NCBI RefSeq assembly: GCF_040250305.1
Contig: NZ_CP158190.1
Coordinates: 652,001 to 716,000 of the forward strand
DNA from: Peribacillus frigoritolerans
GTDB taxonomy: Bacteria > Bacillota > Bacilli > Bacillales > DSM-1321
Direction of reading: 5' to 3'
Length of the DNA stretch: 64,000 nt
The notes beneath the pieces were generated by a model that had not been told where the DNA came from, made no database searches, and saw only the letters and a list, made by a program, of their open reading frames with translations. Of this stretch, positions 52,601-61,305 are shown piece by piece; position 1 is the stretch's first letter, and each line of letters begins with the position of its first letter. The position numbers were made by a program, and so were the translations under genes.

Positions 52601-53430
52601 TGCGATATATAAAACTAGTGAACTTTGAAATCAACCGTTTCAGTAAAATCTATATTAGCTTATTGTTGATAACCTTGGTTTCGCAATTTGCTGGAGTGAT
52701 CATGGGAATAAAGAGTTATCTTAATCAAGCACATGAAATCATGTCGGAAGAAAAAATATCAGAAGCTGTCTATGTTACTAACTATAATGGAATTGATTTT
52801 ACCCATATCGCCAATACCCTCTGGTTTCAAGGACCAATCGCGTTGAGTGCAGTTGCCCTGATTTTTTACATTTTTCTTATTTGGTACCGTGATTGGTTTG
52901 GAAAGAATACATTCATTTACCGCCTATTGATGTTACCGACATCCAGATTATCGATCTACCTTTCCAAAGCCACGGCCATCTTCCTGATGGTGTTAGGATT
53001 GATTGCTTTCCAGATCATCATTTTACCAATGGAAAATGCCCTATTTAATTCAAACGTGCCCGAAGCGTTCTTGAACATGGAAATGTCTTCTTCAACTATC
53101 ACGAAAACCAGTCCGATTCTGGCATTGGTCATGCCAAGCACGTTCACGCAATTCCTGCTTTCCTATGGCATCGGTCTTATGATCATGTCGATATTATTCA
53201 CGGCGATCATGTTTGAAAGGAGTTTCCGCATAAAAGGAATCATTTTGGGCTTGATCTATTGCGGAATCGCTGCAGCGTTATTTTTAGCTCCCGTTTTCGT
53301 AATGGGGCTTGGTAATATCTATTTTTACCCAAATGAATTACTTGGTCTACAGCTCGCATTCGGAATCATCGTGACAGGACTATCGATTTGGCTTGGTTCT
53401 TGGTTATTGAAAAACCGTGTTACCGTATAA
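52597..53430 (+). CDS. ABC transporter permease partner of the YtrB-like ATPase
   Basis: A 277-residue protein with six predicted helices and a large outside loop between helices 1 and 2, of the ABC-2 type. RLLMLPTSRLSIYLSKATAI is the cytoplasmic coupling region. It overlaps the ATPase gene. With it, it forms an exporter or sensor-transporter of the YtrBC type. Confidence 0.78.
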   Translation: MMRYIKLVNFEINRFSKIYISLLLITLVSQFAGVIMGIKSYLNQAHEIMSEEKISEAVYVTNYNGIDFTHIANTLWFQGPIALSAVALIFYIFLIWYRDWFGKNTFIYRLLMLPTSRLSIYLSKATAIFLMVLGLIAFQIIILPMENALFNSNVPEAFLNMEMSSSTITKTSPILALVMPSTFTQFLLSYGIGLMIMSILFTAIMFERSFRIKGIILGLIYCGIAAALFLAPVFVMGLGNIYFYPNELLGLQLAFGIIVTGLSIWLGSWLLKNRVTV

Positions 53431-53455
53431 CAACTATTAAAGGAGAGTGAACAAG

Positions 53456-54682
53456 GTGAAACGTTATTTATGCAGCATCATTATTGGAGTGGTTGTCATC
53501 TTAAGCATCGGGACCTATTATGTCAAAGTAGCTTCCTCTGCCTCCAGCCTTCCAAAGTATACGTTCAAGACACTGGAAGGCAGTGATAAAGAGCTTGATC
53601 CGGTAATCATAAATGCTTCGCTTGATAATGGTCCTTATTATGAATCATTAACATTTGAATCCAATACAACAACATATGATATTGAAAAGTCTTACTTGGA
53701 GAGCTTTTCTGGAAGACAAGATTATCGAATTGAAAGATTAATAAAAGAACATCGTTCGTTTATGCGTGGCAAGGATTCCATCAGTTCTTTATATGAAGAC
53801 GATGATTTTCTGGCTTACGCTTGGGTGAATAGCGAAATTACGAATAACGGGAAAACGGAAGCGGAATTTGATATCGGTTTACTGGAGAAGAAGGACGAAG
53901 AAGAAACTTCATTCCAAATTGAACTTCCGAATCAAGAGAGAATCATGAATGCTGATGTCAGGGATGTGCAGTTGGTCCATTCAAAACTACAGGTTTTAAC
54001 GATGAATGATGTGAAATCAAACAATGAGAAACAAACGAAAGAGGTTCATCTGTATACGATCGATTTAGCCAATAAAAAAGTTTTGAGCGATAAAACCCTT
54101 GTATCTGAAACCTTTACTTACCCTAATCAAGTTGATTTTGAGATGCCGACGGATGTTGCTCCCATCCAGCCAAACAACATGGTTTTAATTTCGTTAATTA
54201 AAGGGGTAAATCATGAGGACGGTTCCTATAAGGAAAAGCCAAGCAAACTGTTATCATATAATTATGAAACGGAAAAAATAGAAACGGTTAAATTGACCAA
54301 AAATGAATCGCTTAGCCTGGGCATGGCAAGATCAGGATATACGGACGGAAAAACACTTTACCTAATTGATAAGAAATCCGATAATTATCGCATTAAAACG
54401 TTTGACCTAAGCAGTCGAACGTTAACGAATGACAAGGAACTGGATGTAGCTGTTAATAAAGAGGAACAATACTTCGCTGCGATTAAGAACGGGCGTGTGT
54501 ACTTTCTGATAGGCAACGGAGTGGATCAAATGGGCTCATTAACATACAAGCCTGCCCAACTTCTAATTGCTGATTTAAAGACTGGAAAGACTTTATATAA
54601 AGGTGAAACGGTCATGCAAGCAACAAATAAAAAGAACGGCAAAAAATCTGGCTTTATTATCGAAGAATTGGAAGTAAAATAA
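53456..54682 (+). CDS. membrane-anchored extracellular protein, 408 aa
   Basis: The N-terminal helix (VKRYLCSIIIGVVVILSIGT) is followed by about 380 outside residues rich in beta-strand patterns (KTLYLIDKKSDNYRIKTFDL, GRVYFLIGNG), consistent with a beta-propeller. It is the last gene of the GntR-ABC operon, so it may be an accessory sensor of the transporter. GTG 53456 is preferred over GTG 53447 by spacing to AAAGGAG. No named family recognised. Confidence 0.65.
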   Translation: MKRYLCSIIIGVVVILSIGTYYVKVASSASSLPKYTFKTLEGSDKELDPVIINASLDNGPYYESLTFESNTTTYDIEKSYLESFSGRQDYRIERLIKEHRSFMRGKDSISSLYEDDDFLAYAWVNSEITNNGKTEAEFDIGLLEKKDEEETSFQIELPNQERIMNADVRDVQLVHSKLQVLTMNDVKSNNEKQTKEVHLYTIDLANKKVLSDKTLVSETFTYPNQVDFEMPTDVAPIQPNNMVLISLIKGVNHEDGSYKEKPSKLLSYNYETEKIETVKLTKNESLSLGMARSGYTDGKTLYLIDKKSDNYRIKTFDLSSRTLTNDKELDVAVNKEEQYFAAIKNGRVYFLIGNGVDQMGSLTYKPAQLLIADLKTGKTLYKGETVMQATNKKNGKKSGFIIEELEVK

Positions 54683-54697
54683 GGATCACTATAATAG

Positions 54698-54742
54698 AAG
54701 CTGTTTCAAAAAGTATAAACTTTTTTGGCAGCTTCTTTTGGT
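54698..54742 (+). terminator. terminator after the GntR-ABC operon
   Basis: GAAGCTG/CAGCTTC with an inner AAAAGT/ACTTTT pairing, then TTTT. The tandem array follows at once. Confidence 0.75.
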
Positions 54743-54744
54743 GT

Positions 54745-54888
54745 AGGTTGAATTATCGGTTGCTAAGGTCGAATTATTTCTATGTAGGTCGAATTATCGG
54801 TCGCTAAGGTCGAATAATTACATTGTAGGTCGAATTATCGGTCGTAAAGGCCGAATTATTTGCATGAAAGCTGAATTATCCCCATTGA
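54745..54888 (+). repeat. seven-unit tandem array with 41-bp dimeric order
   Basis: Units alternate 21 and 20 bp: AGGTCGAATTATCGGTCGCTA (A type) and AGGTCGAATTATTTCTATGT (B type), in the order A-B-A-B-A-B-end. The family also occurs at 41970 and, inverted, at 46320. No spacers and no frame with a ribosome site. Confidence 0.85.
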
Positions 54889-54936
54889 CGGAAGAATTTC
54901 AGTAGGCAAGAGGGGTCTATCTAAATTAAAACATAG

Positions 54937-55093
54937 TTGATTGGAGCGGGTGTGCGAGACTCCTGCTTAGAAAAGCGCGTCCAGGGCGGACCGCCCGCGG
55001 AAATCGAGTGCCTGGATCGGAAATCAACGCTAAATTGTACTAGCAAAAAAAACTGCAGGCAAACTTGATGAAAATCGAGTTTTCCTACAGTTT
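54937..55093 (+). repeat. GC-rich intergenic element, copy 4, with hairpin tail
   Basis: TTGATTGGAGCGGGTGTGCG to GGAAATCAACGC (54937-55029) matches copy 1 in the opposite orientation. It is followed by a 20-bp imperfect hairpin (55050-55069 with 55074-55093, AAACTGCAGG ... CCTACAGTTT), a motif also seen at the end of copies 2 and 3. Confidence 0.75.
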
Positions 55094-55094
55094 G

Positions 55095-55126
55095 GGGATA
55101 TCCGCCAATGGGATATCCCTTTTTAT
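55095..55126. terminator. terminator between converging units
   Basis: GGGATATCC, GCCAAT loop region, GGATATCCC and five T. It directly adjoins the stop of the minus-strand MFS gene. Confidence 0.7.
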
Positions 55127-56326
55127 TTAAATGGAAGCCAAGTTCGTTCTGGCTGTACGTTCCTTCTTGCCGTGCAAGAAGTAGTAAAGGACGGAGGTTG
55201 CGATGACCAAAACGCCCAAGATTACATAAAGTGTGCTGTAACCTGTTACCGGAATGATGAATCCCAGAATATAAGGGCCAAAGCCAAGTCCTGCATCAAG
55301 CATGATAAAGAAGGTGGACGTTGCCATCCCCATCCGGTGAGGCGGTGTCAGTTTAACGGCAATCGCCTGCGAGCTTGATTGCATATTACCGAATCCAAGG
55401 CCAATAAGGAAACCTGCTGCCAGTAAAGTGAAACTATTTGTTGTCATACTTAGAAGGAGCAAACCGATTCCGAAAATCATGAAAGCCGGATACATAATGA
55501 AGTTCGATCCTTTCCGGTCCATCAATGGTCCTGAGAAAGGACGTGATAACAATACGGCTACTGCGTAAACTACAAAGAAGAAGCTTGCCGTATTGACCAG
55601 ATCGATTTCAATGGCATAGAAACTGATGAAAGAAAGGACACTGGAATAACAGAATGCCAATAACAGGGTGATGATTGAGATGGGCAGTGCCTTAGGTTCA
55701 ATGAAATTGGAAAGCTTGAATCCTTTGCTTTCCGTAACTTTGGCCGTCACTAACAATGCCGGGACATACAAGAAGAATGCTGTAATCAGGCTGATTACCC
55801 CTAAAGCCAGGCAGAAACTGAAAATGACTTGGAAGCTTGTATGTTGAGCCATATATAGACCGATAAAAGGACCGATTGCCGTCGCAAGTGTTGCGCTCAT
55901 GCTGTAATAGCCGATGCCTTCTCCCTTTCGTGTTGGCGGGATGATCTGGGCGACGATCGTTCCTGTCGCAGTACTCGCCATCCCCATCGCCATCCCGTGG
56001 ATCAGGCGGTTAACAAGCAGGAAGCCGATCCCAAGGTCCACAAAATATAGAAGAGTTGTCAAAGTGAAAAAGATCAAACCTATGAATAATGTTTTCTTAC
56101 GGCCGATTGAATCAATGAAACGGCCAATGAACAGACGTCCGATCAACGTCCCGATAATAAAAATACCAGATATGAGTCCGGCTTCACTTGTAGAAGCATC
56201 CAATTCATTAACAGCATAGATGGCAAGTGTCACCATCAGTAAATAAAAGATTAATGTTATGAAAAAATTGATGGACGAAACGATGACAAAGTCCTTCGTC
56301 CACAGTCTGGTTCTGGATTGGTCCAT
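55127..56326 (-). CDS. MFS efflux transporter (YwoG-like)
   Basis: A 399-residue major facilitator with 12 helices. GRLFIGRFIDSIGRKKTLF is the A-motif between helices 2 and 3, and SRPFSGPLMDRKGSN its counterpart in the second half. ATG follows AAGGAGA. The MarR gene 13 bp upstream faces the same way, the same pair as ywoH-ywoG in B. subtilis, so it likely exports a drug or metabolite sensed by the MarR protein. Confidence 0.85.
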   Translation of the reverse strand: MDQSRTRLWTKDFVIVSSINFFITLIFYLLMVTLAIYAVNELDASTSEAGLISGIFIIGTLIGRLFIGRFIDSIGRKKTLFIGLIFFTLTTLLYFVDLGIGFLLVNRLIHGMAMGMASTATGTIVAQIIPPTRKGEGIGYYSMSATLATAIGPFIGLYMAQHTSFQVIFSFCLALGVISLITAFFLYVPALLVTAKVTESKGFKLSNFIEPKALPISIITLLLAFCYSSVLSFISFYAIEIDLVNTASFFFVVYAVAVLLSRPFSGPLMDRKGSNFIMYPAFMIFGIGLLLLSMTTNSFTLLAAGFLIGLGFGNMQSSSQAIAVKLTPPHRMGMATSTFFIMLDAGLGFGPYILGFIIPVTGYSTLYVILGVLVIATSVLYYFLHGKKERTARTNLASI

Positions 56327-56339
56327 GTTTATTATCTCC

Positions 56340-56768
56340 TTACTTTATAATGTTATTTCTTATTTCGCCCATGATGCGTATGGCTGCGAGTTGTTCCTCT
56401 TCAGTGATCCCTTTCAAGATCTCCTGTTCGTATTGATCGATTGTCACACGGACTTCACTGTAGATTTTTTTGCCAAGCTCCGTAAGCCGCATTCTTTTCT
56501 CGCGTCTATCTTTGCTTGGCACATGCTCGACATACCCCAGCTCTTCCAAGCGGGCAATGGTCCTCGTAATCGTTGGTTTTTCCACACTTTGATAATTGGC
56601 AAGCTCTACAAGCGTCGCCGAACCATAATTGATTAAGTAATACAAAATGGACCACTGCGCCCTGTGTAAATCATGCTTGTTCAGCTGGATATTAAGATTA
56701 TTTTCAAACGGCCGGTACAGCAATAATAATTGCTGAAAGAACTTTTGGTAAGTCTCTATCAGAATCAC
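56340..56768 (-). CDS. MarR-family regulator (YwoH-like)
   Basis: A 142-residue winged-helix repressor. VELANYQSVEKPTITRTIAR is the recognition helix region and KDRREKRMRLTELGKK the wing. Start is uncertain: GTG 56768 lies almost on AAGGGG, so a weaker start just downstream may be used. It precedes the MFS gene in one operon, and two palindromic sites lie upstream of it. Confidence 0.84.
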   Translation of the reverse strand: MILIETYQKFFQQLLLLYRPFENNLNIQLNKHDLHRAQWSILYYLINYGSATLVELANYQSVEKPTITRTIARLEELGYVEHVPSKDRREKRMRLTELGKKIYSEVRVTIDQYEQEILKGITEEEQLAAIRIMGEIRNNIIK

Positions 56769-56786
56769 CCCTTATATCAATATATA

Positions 56787-56816
56787 GTTACCGTGAGTAA
56801 TTGTTACCCTGAGTAA
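56787..56816. promoter_or_regulatory. tandem MarR operator candidates
   Basis: GTTACCGTGAGTAA (56787-56800) and GTTACCCTGAGTAA (56803-56816) are near-identical direct copies, each an imperfect TTAC/GTAA palindrome, 19-48 bp upstream of the MarR start. Autoregulation is likely. Confidence 0.65.
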
Positions 56817-56823
56817 CTATAAT

Positions 56824-56864
56824 AACAAAACAAATCCATTCTGTCTACTCGGATTTGTTTTGTT
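56824..56864. other. 14-bp perfect hairpin between divergent genes
   Basis: AACAAAACAAATCC pairs with GGATTTGTTTTGTT across a 13-nt loop. It looks like a terminator but sits where no gene ends: MarR points left and the lipoprotein right. It could insulate divergent promoters or be part of an operator or transcript end from an unseen small RNA. Confidence 0.4.
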
Positions 56865-56926
56865 TAGTTAAATCAGGTTTTTAGTTAATATGAATGGGAA
56901 TATAGGAATAGGAGATGATGTGAAGC

Positions 56927-57328
56927 ATGTATAAATCTATGATCGCGTTGATTGCCGCAGCAGCAATGCTAACTGCTTGCAATAATGACATAGCGGATGA
57001 AAACGGGGAAAAATCTGTGCAAACAACAGATGAAAATGAAACCCAAACTGAAAATGGACAACAAAAACAACCCTCGCAAACAAAAACTCAAACAAGTCCT
57101 AAACATGAGAAGTGGTCTTCTTTGCCCGAATATGACAAAATCATCGAGCAAATCGGCAACGAAGACTATACCTTCAATAAGGAAACGGATAACGATGGTA
57201 AGCGAGTATTCCTTATTGAACTGAACGGTGAAAAACAATATAAAACCGTCTTCGTCAAAAATACCAATCGCCTGAAAATTATCAATATAAATGGCGGCGG
57301 TGAGGTTTATGACAAGATCTTAAAATAA
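56927..57328 (+). CDS. lipoprotein, 133 aa, unknown
   Basis: The signal peptide ends in a lipobox LTAC, so Cys18 is the anchor. Residues 20-65 are a low-complexity Gln/Thr/Glu/Lys linker, and the rest is a small domain (YDKIIEQIGNEDYTFNKETD). It is a single-gene unit with its own terminator. No family recognised. Confidence 0.65.
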   Translation: MYKSMIALIAAAAMLTACNNDIADENGEKSVQTTDENETQTENGQQKQPSQTKTQTSPKHEKWSSLPEYDKIIEQIGNEDYTFNKETDNDGKRVFLIELNGEKQYKTVFVKNTNRLKIININGGGEVYDKILK

Positions 57329-57381
57329 GTGGACCTGCGTAAGTGTTGTATAGAATGTTTTTGATAAAGGGGCTGGGGAGA

Positions 57382-57416
57382 AAAGGGCTGTAATGCAACC
57401 GCCCTTTTTTGTTTTG
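57382..57416 (+). terminator. rho-independent terminator
   Basis: AAAAGGGC/GCCCTTTT stem with 12-nt loop, then TTGTTTTG. Confidence 0.75.
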
Positions 57417-57556
57417 TAAACCTTGACTAAGGTTATCGCAATAATATTTTGTAATGGTATAATATCCCTGATTAAGATGTTCGGTAAATGCCGATGCCCC
57501 CAGAGCACTTGAAAAAATTTGAATAGCGGGGACATTTATGAGGAGAGGATGATAAG

Positions 57557-57952
57557 TTGTCAAAAGGATATCTTCATCATATTGAGCTGAATGTTACAAA
57601 TTTAAAGAGGAGCATTGATTTTTGGGCCTGGTTTTTGGACGAGATGGGCTATGAGCCATTTCAGGAGTGGGTAAGCGGGAAGAGTTGGAGATTGGGTGAT
57701 ATGTACATTGTTTTTGTACAAGCGGAAACAAGGTTTCTTGACATTCCCTATCATAGGGGACGAGTGGGTCTTAACCATTTAGCCTTTCACGCCACTTGCC
57801 GGCAACAGGTTGATGAGATCGCAAGAAAGTTAAGGGGCAGAGGAGTTACCATCCTTTATGCCGACAAGCATCCATTTGCCGGCGGGAAGGATCATTATGC
57901 CGTATATTTCGAAGATCCCGATCGGATGAAGGTCGAACTCGTGGCCCCTTAA
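57557..57952 (+). CDS. VOC (glyoxalase/bleomycin-resistance fold) protein
   Basis: A 131-residue protein with the paired beta-alpha-beta VOC fold. HHIELNVTNLKRSIDFWAWF opens the first half, and GLNHLAFHATCR plus YAVYFEDPDRMKVELV carry the His and Glu metal-ligand positions. The substrate is unknown. Start is TTG 57557 after GAGGAGAGG. Its end overlaps the converging minus-strand gene by 4 bp. Confidence 0.82.
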   Translation: MSKGYLHHIELNVTNLKRSIDFWAWFLDEMGYEPFQEWVSGKSWRLGDMYIVFVQAETRFLDIPYHRGRVGLNHLAFHATCRQQVDEIARKLRGRGVTILYADKHPFAGGKDHYAVYFEDPDRMKVELVAP

Positions 57953-58584
57953 TCTACGTAATAGTTGGCATAGCTATAATGTCCTTTCTCAGGTTGTTCG
58001 GGTTCTGGTCCAAGTGAAAAGGCCTCGATCAATATAATTGCACCGAAAACTTGGGTCCAGCTGCCTAGTAAAAGAATTTGTTCTCCCATCCGTACTTTTT
58101 CATTTAAAATGAATATATTTCCGACCGATTCCAAAAAAGAACCGGCTGCAATGAGTCCATTTCCCTTGACTTCAAAAGAGCGTGAAATGGACTCCTCCGT
58201 CAATGATGCCCCGAAGGCTTCAAAAGCGGCACCAAGGCCTTGGATTCCACTGCCGATTGCATCGGTTCTGGTGCCCTCCTCCACTGAACCACTCAACTGC
58301 ATATCTATTCCAACTGCATTTGCAATATTGCCAATAGCCTCAAGCCAAGCACCGAATATGAAATAGGTTTCCGAACGTTCATTTTCCGGGTTCAGCATTT
58401 TCGAACGGCCGATTGCTTGCAGCGAATTTCCAACGGCTTCAATACCATTCCCTTTGAGGACGAGATCTTTTCCAAGATTAGTGCTCGTTAAAGTTTGCCG
58501 GGTTTGCCCGATTGCACCTACAAGTGTGCCGATGCCGAGTAACCATGCTCCTGAAATAAGGAGGTCATCTCCATGAGTGATCAT
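57949..58584 (-). CDS. repetitive protein, DUF6944-like
   Basis: A 211-residue protein with about five internal repeats of a 30-40-residue unit rich in Gly/Ala with motif GxWLxxIG or GNxLxAxG (for example GAWLLGIGTLVGAIGQ and GAWLEAIGNIANAVGI). Such repeats suggest a regular helical-pair solenoid, perhaps membrane-associated; there is no signal peptide. I recall similar Bacillus proteins filed as DUF6944, role unknown. The tail is Pro/Glu- and Tyr-rich (GHYSYANYYVD). Confidence 0.65.
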   Translation of the reverse strand: MITHGDDLLISGAWLLGIGTLVGAIGQTRQTLTSTNLGKDLVLKGNGIEAVGNSLQAIGRSKMLNPENERSETYFIFGAWLEAIGNIANAVGIDMQLSGSVEEGTRTDAIGSGIQGLGAAFEAFGASLTEESISRSFEVKGNGLIAAGSFLESVGNIFILNEKVRMGEQILLLGSWTQVFGAIILIEAFSLGPEPEQPEKGHYSYANYYVD

Positions 58585-58719
58585 ATCTCAAACGCTCCTT
58601 AAAAGTGGTTAGATTATATTATTCAGGAAACAGTGTTTGTTTACATATTGCTTTATCACTTTGGGCTCCGGTTGAAAATTACCCACTTATTGGTATAATG
58701 ACAGCTGGAGGAGATGATA

Positions 58720-59202
58720 TTGACTTTTAATAATTTTTTACAAATGATTATCACTGCACTTTTCTTTATGGTTTTTACGTTTTGTACCTGGTATGAAGGC
58801 AGTGAAATTCTGGATAGACCTTCGGAATGGAAGTATTCCACGCCTTTCACACAAGTAAATGATGATCAGGCAATGGATGCAGATGATATTTCGAATTTTG
58901 ATTATTTCGTGTATGCCGCAAAATTCAAACCGTTATTTCCATTTCTTATGGTCCTAGCCTCATCGTACTTAATCATACTTACGGGATATATCCTGTTCAA
59001 AAGAAGGATTAAAAAAATGGCTCTATTCTTGTTGGGATTTGGTGTCCTTTTTCTGTTTTCAAGTGGTTTTGTATCCAATTCCCCGACTGTTGGAGGAAAT
59101 ATCTTTACAGCATTTTTTCTGATAGGCGGAATGATAGCGATAATAGGTGCAGCTCTATATTATTTCCGGATGCCAACAGGATTCAATACGATCATGAAGT
59201 AA
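58720..59202 (+). CDS. DUF4306-like membrane protein (YjdJ-like)
   Basis: A product of about 160 residues with four helices and an outside loop containing CTWYEGSEILDRPSEWKYST after helix 1. This loop and size recall the DUF4306 family (B. subtilis YjdJ); role unknown. TTG 58720 is preferred, six bases after GGAGGAG; ATG 58714 is too close. A terminator follows. Confidence 0.6.
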   Translation: MTFNNFLQMIITALFFMVFTFCTWYEGSEILDRPSEWKYSTPFTQVNDDQAMDADDISNFDYFVYAAKFKPLFPFLMVLASSYLIILTGYILFKRRIKKMALFLLGFGVLFLFSSGFVSNSPTVGGNIFTAFFLIGGMIAIIGAALYYFRMPTGFNTIMK

Positions 59203-59204
59203 GC

Positions 59205-59229
59205 AAGGCTGCCGATGAGGCAGCTTTTT
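59205..59229 (+). terminator. rho-independent terminator
   Basis: GGCTGCC, GATGA loop, GGCAGC, then seven T. Confidence 0.8.
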
Positions 59230-59417
59230 TTGTGCAAAATGTTGACACAAAATAACGAAAAATAATAGTCATTTTCGCAAAATTCTTAGATTGAACTTCA
59301 CTGAAATGTAGTTTATAGTTAAGTCGAAATTTAGTGGACCAGTTGCTATATTACCGGCGATGAACCCTATCGATTGGATAAATCAGTGATTGAAGAATAA
59401 AGCGAAAAGGTGATAAT

Positions 59418-60065
59418 ATGTCAGGCAAAATCAAAATTGAACAGCCAAAGATCCCTCAAGACTTAACACAAGCGAACTTTCAGGAAATATATTATCAGGA
59501 TGAGCCTTATCTTGAGTCCTGTATCATAACCAATTGCACGATCGATAGAGAAAAGATGGATAAAATCGTATTATCACAGGTTGTTTTTAAAAATGTGACA
59601 TTCAGCGATGTATCATTCAGGAATATCGAGCTGACGGATGTCATTTTTGATCATTGCGATTTAACGAATGCCGATTTCATGGGCGGCTCGATTCATCGTG
59701 TGGAATTCAAAGAGTCCAAACTTTTAGGCATTAACCTGTCTGACGCAAGTTTAGGGAATGTCTTCTTTGAGAATTGCAACTTGAATTTAAGTGCCTTTGG
59801 TTATTCCAGTTTAAAGCAAGTGAGGTTCGATCATTGCTCATTGGAAAGTGCTGATTATTATGAGTGTAAATTCATTAAAGTGAAGTTCGAAACATGTAGA
59901 TTAAATGAAGTGAACTTTTCCCGGACACCGCTCAAAGGAATTGATATTAGCAGTTCTACATTTCAAAGGATTACCGTATCCCCGGAAGATCTGAAAGGAT
60001 GCGAAGTTTCCCCGGACCAAGCGATAGTTTTTGCAGCCATGCTTGGACTGAAAATTAAAGAGTGA
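59418..60065 (+). CDS. pentapeptide-repeat protein
   Basis: A 215-residue protein made almost wholly of A(D/N)LxX-like pentapeptides (VVFKNVTFSDVSFRNIELTD, VIFDHCDLTNADFMGGSIHR), which fold as a right-handed square beta-helix. Relatives include Qnr/MfpA DNA mimics that protect gyrase, but no specific Qnr loops are evident, so function is open. The N-terminal 35 residues are non-repetitive. Confidence 0.8.
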   Translation: MSGKIKIEQPKIPQDLTQANFQEIYYQDEPYLESCIITNCTIDREKMDKIVLSQVVFKNVTFSDVSFRNIELTDVIFDHCDLTNADFMGGSIHRVEFKESKLLGINLSDASLGNVFFENCNLNLSAFGYSSLKQVRFDHCSLESADYYECKFIKVKFETCRLNEVNFSRTPLKGIDISSSTFQRITVSPEDLKGCEVSPDQAIVFAAMLGLKIKE

Positions 60066-60089
60066 ACCTTTCAATAAGGCTGAAACGAG

Positions 60090-60117
60090 GGACCACCGAA
60101 TTCGGCGGTCCTTTTTG
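60090..60117 (+). terminator. rho-independent terminator
   Basis: GGACCACCGAATTCGGCGGTCC (one A-C mismatch) followed by five T. Confidence 0.85.
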
Positions 60118-60258
60118 AGTTGGCCTGTCGTTAATTCATTGGATATTTGTGGTAAAAATAGAAAGGGTGAATAGAATTATATAGTTTTTGAATAGTACGG
60201 AATGTTTGCATAAATGGAGGATATCTTTACAATATTTGTTAAGCGGAAGGGGGATTGG

Positions 60259-60948
60259 ATGTTGATTATCAATAAGGTCACTTTGTATAGTCATGCCTGG
60301 AATGAAATGCGGAGTTTTTATGTTGATGTATTAGGATTTGAGTTACTATCGCAAACTGATGATGGTTTTGAAATTAAGGCTGGGGAAAGTGTACTTGAAA
60401 TTAAAAAATATCATCACAAGGAAAAGCCTTTTTACCATTTTGCCATGAACATACCGACCAATTTATTTACTTCGGCAAAAGCATGGGCGAAATCAAAAGT
60501 GGAATTGACTAGAGAAGATGATGATGACGAAGTTTATTTCAGCTTTTCAGACGCACATTCTTTTTATTTTTTAGACCCTTCAGGCAACATTGTCGAATTC
60601 ATATCGAGATATTCCGTATCACCCGAATCCGAGGCTGAGTCTTTTTCAACTCAAAACGTCCTGTGCATCAGTGAAATAAACATTACGACAGATGAAGTCA
60701 GGGCTTTGGGAAATCAGTTAATAAGTAATGGTGTACCTGTAAGGAAGGGTGAAGCGATAAGTGAAGATGGGTTGAATTTCATGGGGGAACATGAAGCAGG
60801 TTCGTTTTTACTTTTAGGTCCAAGGAAACGGCGTTGGATTTTCTCGGATAAAGAGTCGGAAATCTTTCCGCTTTCGCTAGTCATAAATCAGCAACTGGAT
60901 ATTTCATTGGATGGCGAAGGATTTATGGAACTGAAAAAGGTGGAATGA
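60259..60948 (+). CDS. two-domain VOC family protein
   Basis: A 229-residue protein. The first half is a clear VOC module (KVTLYSHAWNEMRSFYVDVL, FYFLDPSGNIVEFISRY), and the second half (LCISEINITTDEVRALGNQL) looks like a diverged second module. I chose ATG 60259, six bases after AAGGGGG; the frame is open upstream to 60214. Substrate unknown. Confidence 0.78.
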   Translation: MLIINKVTLYSHAWNEMRSFYVDVLGFELLSQTDDGFEIKAGESVLEIKKYHHKEKPFYHFAMNIPTNLFTSAKAWAKSKVELTREDDDDEVYFSFSDAHSFYFLDPSGNIVEFISRYSVSPESEAESFSTQNVLCISEINITTDEVRALGNQLISNGVPVRKGEAISEDGLNFMGEHEAGSFLLLGPRKRRWIFSDKESEIFPLSLVINQQLDISLDGEGFMELKKVE

Positions 60949-60995
60949 TGTAGATTTATATTTTGGTAATAAACTTCAAGCGACCGATTGGAATC

Positions 60996-61088
60996 ATGAA
61001 AGCTAGCACAGAAGCAGGGCTTCCTGCCATTGATATATCTCCAAACCACCATTTAATCTCATTACTGATGCGAGTCTTACGATTATAA
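60996..61088 (+). pseudogene. fragment of a class I O-methyltransferase
   Basis: A 30-codon frame reads MKASTEAGLPAIDISPNHHL then ISLLMRVLRL. The EAGLPAIDISPN stretch matches the N-terminal region of SAM-dependent O-methyltransferases of the MdmC type (A-GLP-I-VSPNQGKLL-LL). The rest of the gene, including the SAM-binding motif, is absent. No ribosome site. It is probably the relic of a deleted gene. The flanks (60949-60995, 61131-61305) hold nothing else. Confidence 0.45.
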
Positions 61089-61095
61089 GCTTGTT

Positions 61096-61130
61096 ACTCC
61101 TAATATATAATTAGGAGTTTCACTTTTTTT
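61096..61130 (+). terminator. rho-independent terminator
   Basis: ACTCCTAAT, ATATA loop, ATTAGGAGT, then TTCACTTTTTTT. It is near the methyltransferase relic and may have been its terminator. Confidence 0.75.
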
Positions 61131-61305
61131 AAATAAGGCTATGTTAAAATTTTGAATAAATCGTAATCATTTATGGTAATCTGATTTATTTTTGAAAACA
61201 AAAGGTACAATTCGGATACTATGGCAACGATATTAGCTGAGCTTGTTAACTCACCCTTTACTCCTTCTGCTCACAAACGTCGGTTAGCTGTATATATTTA
61301 TATTT

